Shown: in pieces, positions 57,730 through 64,000 of the stretch
Numbering within the stretch: the stretch's first letter is position 1
Layout of the letters: every line of letters starts with the position of its first letter
Assembly (NCBI RefSeq): GCF_014356525.2
Contig: NC_052507.1
Coordinates: forward strand, 62,684,295 to 62,748,294
Direction: 5' to 3'
From: Nilaparvata lugens
Lineage: Eukaryota; Arthropoda; Insecta; Hemiptera; Delphacidae
DNA: 64,000 nt
Notes under the pieces: model-generated
Databases searched by the model: none
What the model saw: only the letters and a program-made list of their open reading frames with translations
What the model was told of the DNA's origin: nothing
Position numbers and translations under genes: made by a program

Positions 57730-59900
57730 TATAGTGAGGTCCACGTTTTAATGGGAGTGTTTAATTAGCAATGGTATTGTTATTCTTGTCTATCATTCAA
57801 CAAAGCATAACATAGCGAATGTATCAAATCATGGTGTTTTGTATCAAGTTGAGATGATACTGTATCATACTGGTTTGATACTGTATCATGTGTGGTGATA
57901 TTGTATCATATTATTGTGCTTATACTGTATCATGTTGTGATTGTTCTTGTTCTATAGTGAGGTCCACGTTATAATGACAGTATTTGATTAACGTTGGTGT
58001 TGCTATCCTTGTCTATCATTCAACAAAGCATATAGCGAATGTATCAAATCATGGTGTTTTGTATCAATTTGAGATGATACTGTATCATACTGGTTTGATA
58101 CTGTATCATACAGGTTTGATACTGTATCATATTGTGCTGATACTATATCATGTTGTGGTTGTTCTTGTTCTATAGTGAGGTCCACGTTATAATGACAGTA
58201 TTTGATTAACGTTGGTGTTGCTATCCTTGTCTATCATTCAACAAAGCATATAGCGAATGTATCAAATCATGGTGTTTTGTATCAATTTGAGATGATACTG
58301 TATCATACTGGTTTGATACTGTATCATACAGGTTTGATACTGTATCATATTGTGCTGATACTATATCATGTTGTGGTTGTTCTTGTTCTATAGTGAGGTC
58401 CACGTTATAATGACAGTATTTGATTAACGTTGGTGTTTCTATCCTTGTCTAACATTCAACAAAGCATATAGCGAATGTATCAAATCATGGTGTTTTGTAT
58501 CAATTTGAGATGATACTGTATCATACTGGTTTGATACTGTATCGTACAGGTTTGATACTGTATCATATTGTGCTGATACTATATCATGTTGTGGTTGTTC
58601 TTGTTCTATAGTGAGGTCCACGTTATAATGACAGTATTTGATTAACGTTGGTGTTGCTATCCTTGTCTAACATTCAACAAAGCATATAGCGAATGTATCA
58701 AATCATGGTGTTTTGTATCAAGTTGAAATTATACTGTATCATACTGGTTTGTTACTGTGTCATGTGTGGTGATATTGTATCATATTGTGCTGATACTATA
58801 TCATGTTGTGGTTGTTCTTGTTCTATAGTGAGGTCCACGTTATAATGACAGTATTTGATTAACGTTGGTGTTTCTATCCTTGTCTAACATTCAACAAAGC
58901 ATATAGCGAATGTATCAAATCATGGTGTTTTGTATCAATTTGAGATGATACTGTATCATACTGGTTTGATACTGTATCATACAGGTTTGATACTGTATCA
59001 TATTGTGCTGATACTATATCATGTTGTGGTTGTTCTTGTTCTATAGTGAGGTCCACGTTATAATGACAGTATTTGATTAACGTTGGTGTTGCTATCCTTG
59101 TCTATCATTCAACAAAGCATATAGCGAATGTATCAAATCATGGTGTTTTGTATCAATTTGAGATGATACTGTATCATACTGGTTTGATACTGTATCATAC
59201 AGGTTTGATACTGTATCATATTGTGCTGATACTATATCATGTTGTGGTTGTTCTTGTTCTATAGTGAGGTCCACGTTATAATGACAGTATTTGATTAACG
59301 TTGGTGTTGCTATCCTTGTCTATCATTCAACAAAGCATATAGCGAATGTATCAAATCATGGTGTTTTGTATCAATTTGAGATGATACTGTATCATACTGG
59401 TTTGATACTGTATCATACAGGTTTGATACTGTATCATATTGTGCTGATACTATATCATGTGGTTGTTCTTGTTCTATAGTGAGGTCCACGTTATAATGAC
59501 AGTATTGATTAACGTTGGTGTTGCTATCCTTGTCTAACATTCAACAAAGCATATAGCGAATGTATCAAATCATGGTGTTTTGTATCAATTTGAGATGATA
59601 CTGTATCATACTGGTTTGATACTGTATCATACAGGTTTGATACTGTATCATACAGGTTTGATACTGTATCATACAGGTTTGATACTGTATCATACTGGTT
59701 TGATACTGTATCATACAGGTTTGATACTGTATCATACTGGTTTGATACTGTATCATACTGGTTTGTTACTGTATCATGTGTGGTGATATTGTATCATATC
59801 GTGCTGATACTATATCATGTTGTGGTTGTTCTTGTTCTATAGTGAGGTCCACGTTATAATGACAGTATTTGATTAACGTTGGTGTTGCTATCCTTGTCTA
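57730..59900 (+). repeat. Tandem array of a 218-bp unit made from a MITE end
   Basis: Starts of TATAGTGAGGTCCACG occur at 57730, 57953, 58171, 58389, 58607, 58824, 59042, 59260, 59475 and 59838, giving unit lengths 223, 218, 218, 218, 217, 218, 218, 215 and 363. Each unit is a TA-MITE left end (through ATCATTCAACAAAGCA) joined to a GATACTGTATCATACTGGTT region with a 21-bp subrepeat. The ninth unit is longer because the subrepeat is expanded to about ten copies. Units are almost identical, so the array is young. Predicted ORFs on both strands (MINVGVAILVYHSTKH; MDLTIEQEQPQHDIV) arise only from the repeat. Confidence 0.95.
59585..59800. repeat. 21-bp minisatellite inside the last array unit
   Basis: About nine to ten GATACTGTATCATAC(A/T)GGTT units in a row; other array units have two or three. 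Confidence 0.92.
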
Positions 59901-60039
59901 AAAAAAAAGTCTCAGACTGGTCCATCTCATACACTCCGTACTTCGAGGACATCTCAACTGTGGTATACAGTAAACAATTTTTTGTAGATCGAGAAATGTT
60001 TCAATGACGTCTCAATGTGAACTATGGCATTCAATTTCC

Positions 60040-61285
60040 TATAGTGACGTCCACGTTGTAATGGCAGTGTTTGATAAACATTGGTGTTGCTATCCTTGTC
60101 TATCATTCAACAAAACGGATAGCGTTATCTCTTTCTCGCTTTGCTCTGTTGCCAGATCGTCTTTCAACAATGTAGAATTAATAATAAACAAAATATAACA
60201 TCTTAATTATGAAAATTCATTATGAAATTATTGAAAAATATAATTTTTTTATTAATAAAATATAATTTATTATTTTGAACGAGAATGAACAGTTAATAGC
60301 CCATATGAATAAAACCAGAGCAAATGCTCATGAGCAAGAGCAAGGAGCATAAGGTTTTGCTCATGAAAAAAAGGTAGAAGCAAAGGTATTTGCTCATTTT
60401 TATATGAATAAGCTTTACCTTTTACTCTTACCTTATGCTCCTGAACTCTGGAGCAAATGCTCACGTATTTTAGAGATTTTAAATCAGCTGATTCGCTTTT
60501 GTAGCCTTAGTTTGTTTTTATAGCTCACGGAAGCGCTAAATATGTGAGTAGGGGGCACCGCTTGTGTTTGCGTCGTCTGCTCTTATTTATGAATAGAGTT
60601 TTAGGTTAGTTGAGCTTAGAATTTTGAAATAATAGCGTGAAAAAATTTCATCCCTATAATAATCTTCAGCATATTCTTTTAATATCAATAGCCTTCTTAT
60701 AATCGTCTACACTTTCATCTTCTTAAATACCTATTTCCTATTTTGTGATGGCTATCTTTATAACAGGTTGTTATCTTTTGTATTTATTCTTTTGTAGGGA
60801 TAATGGTGATATGTATCATGGTTGAATCTAAAAAGAGTTTTATAGTTCTCAACTATTGGTTGTGATCGTATCAGGTATAGTTTCCTCTTCCTCATACGAA
60901 TTAGTTGAGCCATTTTACTATGAGCAAAAGGTGATAAGCTGCTCTAGACTAGACTCACCTTTTTTGAAGCATTTGCTTCAAAAGTTGAGCAAATGCTCTA
61001 GATTATTCATACAATTTTGAGCAAAAGCTTTCACTTTTGAGCAAATGCTCAAACTATTTCTTTGATGAGCATGAGCAAAAGGTTTTACTCACGTTTATTC
61101 ATAGAAAATGAAGCAAATGCTCCATATTTTAGAAGTATAAGCAAATGCTCAACTTTATTCATATGGCCCATTATTACATCAATAAACCTGTATCAGCTAC
61201 CGTCTATAGAAGGCATTGACAAGACTGAGGATCGGCAACGTTGTTCTATCTTCCTTCACTGGTATTGTAACGTAGACCTCACTAT
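60040..61285 (+). mobile_element. TA-MITE (left 1704-bp unit) split by a larger nested element
   Basis: Left end TATAGTGACGTCCACGTTGT and right end GTAACGTAGACCTCACTATA. The interior is interrupted at 60298-61172. Confidence 0.82.
60298..61172. mobile_element. 875-bp element with GGGCCATATGAATAAA ends, nested
   Basis: GCCCATATGAATAAA at the left, TTTATTCATATGGCCC at the right. Many GAGCAAATGCTC palindromes near both ends. No transposase. Copy in the right unit at 62002-62876. Confidence 0.78.
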
Positions 61286-61401
61286 ACTATCTTTACTAGT
61301 ATTTTCATTCGTTTTTAAAATATAATTGAGAGAGTCTCTTCTCGACTTGAGTCGCGTAAGTGTGAGTTGAGCCTTACTGTATATTTGCGGTGTGATTGCA
61401 G

Positions 61402-61598
61402 GGACGGCCTAGAAGACCCCCTGGATGACCTTGGTATGGTGCGACAACAGTTGGAACAGCTGTCGGTGATTGGGAGGTGCGAGTACCAGAAGACATGCAC
61501 CCTCCTCGTGCAGCTGTTCGACCAGGCAGCGCGCATCTACCAGGAGCTCATGGCTGCTCCGTCCTCCCAGCAGCAGGTTGACATCACCATACAGGAAG
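61402..61598 (+). CDS. XPO7: XPO7 exon 9, copy A
   Basis: Exon of 197 nt, acceptor GATTGCAG, donor GGAAG|GTGAGC. Its first base completes the Arg codon of exon 8, giving [20 protein letters not shown], then [20 protein letters not shown], then [11 protein letters not shown] and DITIQE. It matches exportin-7 closely and has intact splice sites. The same exon recurs 1704 bp downstream with one synonymous change seen (GAC to GAT in the second codon). Because 197 is not a multiple of three, using both copies in series would give a stop four codons into copy B, so only one can be used per transcript. Confidence 0.95.
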
Positions 61599-61743
61599 GT
61601 GAGCCATAGATATACAGGATGTCCTACCCGAAGACCATAGATTCTACATGAAATTTGCAACAAAAAGTGTCCAGTAAACAATTTTTTGTAGATCGAGAAA
61701 TGTTTCAATGACGTCTCAATGTGAACTATGGCATTCAATTTCC

Positions 61744-62989
61744 TATAGTGACGTCCACGTTGTAATGGCAGTGTTTGATAAACATTGGTGTTGCTATCCT
61801 TGTCTATCATTCAACAAAACGGATAGCGTTATCTCTTTCTCGCTTTGCTCTGTTGCCAGATCGTCTTTCAACAATGTAGAATTAATAATAAACAAAATAT
61901 AACATCTTAATTATGAAAATTCATTATGAAATTATTGAAAAATATAATTTTTTTATTAATAAAATATAATTTATTATTTTGAACGAGAATGAACAGTTAA
62001 TAGCCCATATGAATAAAACCAGAGCAAATGCTCATGAGCAAGAGCAAGGAGCATAAGGTTTTGCTCATGAGAAAAAGGTAGAAGCAAAGGTATTTGCTCA
62101 TTTTTATATGAATAAGCTTTACCTTTTACTCTTACCTTATGCTCCTGAACTCTGGAGCAAATGCTCACGTATTTTAGAGATTTTAAATCAGCTGATTCGC
62201 TTTTGTAGCCTTAGTTTGTTTTTATAGCTCACGGAAGCGCTAAATATGTGAGTAGGGGGCACCGCTTGTGTTTGCGTCGTCTGCTCTTATTTATGAATAG
62301 AGTTTTAGGTTAGTTGAGCTTAGAATTTTGAAATAATAGCGTGAAAAAATGTCATCCCTATAATAATCTTCAGCATATTCTTTTAATATCAATAGCCTTC
62401 TTATAATCGTCTACACTTTCATCTTCTTAAATACCTATTTCCTATTTTGTGATGGCTATCTTTATAACAGGTTGTTATCTTTTGTATTTATTCTTTTGTA
62501 GGGATAATGGTGATATGTATCATGGTTGAATCTAAAAAGAGTTTTATAGTTCTCAACTATTGGTTGTGATCGTATCAGGTATAGTTTCCTCTTCCTCATA
62601 CGAATTAGTTGAGCCATTTTACTATGAGCAAAAGGTGATAAGCTGCTCTAGACTAGACTCACCTTTTTTGAAGCATTTGCTTCAAAAGTTGAGCAAATGC
62701 TCTAGATTATTCATACAATTTTGAGCAAAAGCTTTCACTTTTGAGCAAATGCTCAAACTATTTCTTTGATGAGCATGAGCAAAAGGTTTTACTCACGTTT
62801 ATTCATAGAAAATGAAGCAAATGCTCCATATTTTAGAAGTATAAGCAAATGCTCAACTTTATTCATATGGCCCATTATTACATCAATAAACCTGTATCAG
62901 CTACCGTCTATAGAAGGCATTGACAAGACTGAGGATCGGCAACGTTGTTCTATCTTCCTTCACTGCTATTGTAACGTAGACCTCACTAT
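61744..62989 (+). mobile_element. TA-MITE plus nested element, right 1704-bp unit
   Basis: Duplicate of 60040-61285 including the nested GGGCCATATG element at 62002-62876. Confidence 0.82.
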
Positions 62990-63105
62990 ACTATCTTTAC
63001 TAGTATTTTCATTCGTTTTTAAAATATAATTGAGAGAGTCTCTTCTCGACTTGAGTCGCGTAAGTGTGAGTTGAGCCTTACTGTATATTTGCGGTGTGAT
63101 TGCAG

Positions 63106-63302
63106 GGATGGCCTAGAAGACCCCCTGGATGACCTTGGTATGGTGCGACAACAGTTGGAACAGCTGTCGGTGATTGGGAGGTGCGAGTACCAGAAGACAT
63201 GCACCCTCCTCGTGCAGCTGTTCGACCAGGCAGCGCGCATCTACCAGGAGCTCATGGCTGCTCCGTCCTCCCAGCAGCAGGTTGACATCACCATACAGGA
63301 AG
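63106..63302 (+). CDS. XPO7: XPO7 exon 9, copy B (tandem duplicate)
   Basis: Second, practically identical copy of exon 9, with the same acceptor and donor, lying within the right-hand unit of a 1704-bp tandem duplication. Encoded protein is the same as copy A. It could be a mutually exclusive duplicate exon or an alternate haplotype misassembled in series. If copy A were spliced onto copy B, the junction reads Gly-Met-Ala-stop, so combined inclusion would destroy the protein. The next XPO7 exon lies past the window edge. Confidence 0.85.
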
Positions 63303-63486
63303 GTGAGCCATAGATATACAGGATGTCCTACCCGAAGACCATAGATTCTACATGAAATTTGCAACAAAAAGTGTCCAGTAAACTTTTTCATATCGATCTT
63401 AGTTTACGAGATATATCGACTTTTCGATATTTTTCTAAAATTTCACTAACTAGAAAACTATTAGTCAAAGGCCCCGTTGGCCTTTG

Positions 63487-64000
63487 GCATTTGATAAAGT
63501 GTGGCATGTAGGTCTAATTAAGAAACTACAAAAAGTTTTACCTCAGCAATATGCCTCATTGCTAAAATATTACCTGTCAGACAGATTCTTCCGAGTGAAA
63601 CAAGGTGATAGCTACTCAGGACTAACACCAATTAAAGCTGGAGTACCTCAAGGAAGTGTATTGGGCCCTACTCTGTACCTGCTCTACACCAGCGATCCTC
63701 TTGTGCCAGAAAATGACACTATTGCAACCTTTGCAGATGACACAGCTGTCTTAGCAGTTGGAGAAACTAATGAGGAAGCTACAAGTAAAGTGCAAGAAGC
63801 CATCAAGAAAATTGAGAAATGGACTAGAAACTGGCGGATTAAGTTGAATGAAAGCAAGTCCACACATGTTGTCTTCACAAATAGGCATTATGTGTACATC
63901 CCAATAAGATTAAAGAACAAAGAAGTTCCGTTTGCAAATGAAGCTAAGTATCTTGGAATGACACTAGATGCAAAACTACGATGGAAGTCACACGTCAAAA
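63487..64000 (+). pseudogene. LINE reverse transcriptase, + strand, running off the window
   Basis: Open frame from AFDKVWHVGLIKKLQKVL through FFRVKQGDSYSGLTPIKAGV, PQGSVLGPTLYLLYTSDPLV, ATFADDTAVLAVGETNEEAT and KYLGMTLDAKLRWKSHVK to the window edge. Motif A (AFDKVWH), motif B (GVPQGSVLGP) and the catalytic FADD are intact, typical of a jockey-like non-LTR RT. The N-terminal part is missing to the left of 63487, where it abuts unrelated DNA, so it looks 5' truncated; the rest lies beyond 64000. It sits in the XPO7 intron after exon 9. Confidence 0.9.

Larger units (their letters stand above)
59969..61672. repeat. 1704-bp tandem duplication, left unit
   Basis: From AGTAAAC at 59969 to the same heptamer at 61673 the sequence is repeated almost base for base in the next 1704 bp. 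Each unit holds a MITE, a nested larger element (60298-61172), the end of a foldback MITE, and XPO7 exon 9. Only a handful of differences are visible (for example near 60366, 60650, 61264 and 61408). The boundary heptamer occurs at all three junctions. Confidence 0.93.
61673..63376. repeat. 1704-bp tandem duplication, right unit
   Basis: Right-hand copy, ending at the third AGTAAAC (63377). Well over 99 percent identical to the left unit by eye, so the duplication is very recent or an assembly product. Confidence 0.93.

Noticed and set aside
57984..59786. A family of small proteins (MINVGVAILVY..., MDLTIEQEQ..., MIQYQTC...) encoded in tandem
   Set aside because: They are frames of the 218-bp and 21-bp repeats on both strands, with no start context or codon signal beyond the repeat.
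57730..59900. A CRISPR-like array
   Set aside because: There are no unique spacers; the whole unit repeats. The DNA is eukaryotic and the unit is a MITE end plus minisatellite.

Overview
This is eukaryotic, AT-rich, intron-rich nuclear DNA. The two protein-coding genes are insect-like, and the load of small DNA transposons, Helitrons and decayed LINEs suggests a hemipteran such as a planthopper. The species is inferred from repeat style only.

Two conserved host genes lie head to tail on the + strand. Gene 1 (11432-31293) is the 26S proteasome regulatory ATPase Rpt5/PSMC3 (subunit 6A). I can place seven coding exons with good splice sites. A block of about 67 residues between exons 3 and 4 (the OB-fold and linker part of the family) is not found anywhere in the intervening 6.6 kb. 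Gene 2 starts at 36650 and runs off the right edge. It is exportin-7 (XPO7/RanBP16), with nine exon positions covering roughly the N-terminal 495 residues. Its ninth exon is present twice, within a 1704-bp tandem duplication.

Region by region: 1-11.4 kb is intergenic and packed with repeats (a minus-strand Helitron at 1072-2938, + strand Helitrons at 4382-5125, 8586-9237 and 9238-10218, microsatellites, MITEs). 11.4-31.3 kb is Rpt5, whose introns hold LINE fragments, SINEs, a fourth + strand Helitron and MITEs. 31.3-36.6 kb is intergenic MITE clusters. 36.6-64 kb is XPO7 with very large introns that hold a PIF/Harbinger-like miniature element with a truncated MADF ORF, a Penelope-like palindrome, a kilobase-scale inverted repeat, nested MITE stacks, and a 218-bp tandem array (57730-59900) built from a MITE end. 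The window ends inside a LINE reverse transcriptase.

The two genes have no direct pathway link: one unfolds ubiquitylated substrates in the proteasome, the other is a karyopherin for nuclear transport. The most unusual things are the missing Rpt5 exon, the exon-9 duplication that would break the frame if both copies were spliced in, three short degenerate 'echoes' of neighbouring exons, and the MITE-derived satellite. Several of these could be assembly or haplotype effects and are flagged as such.
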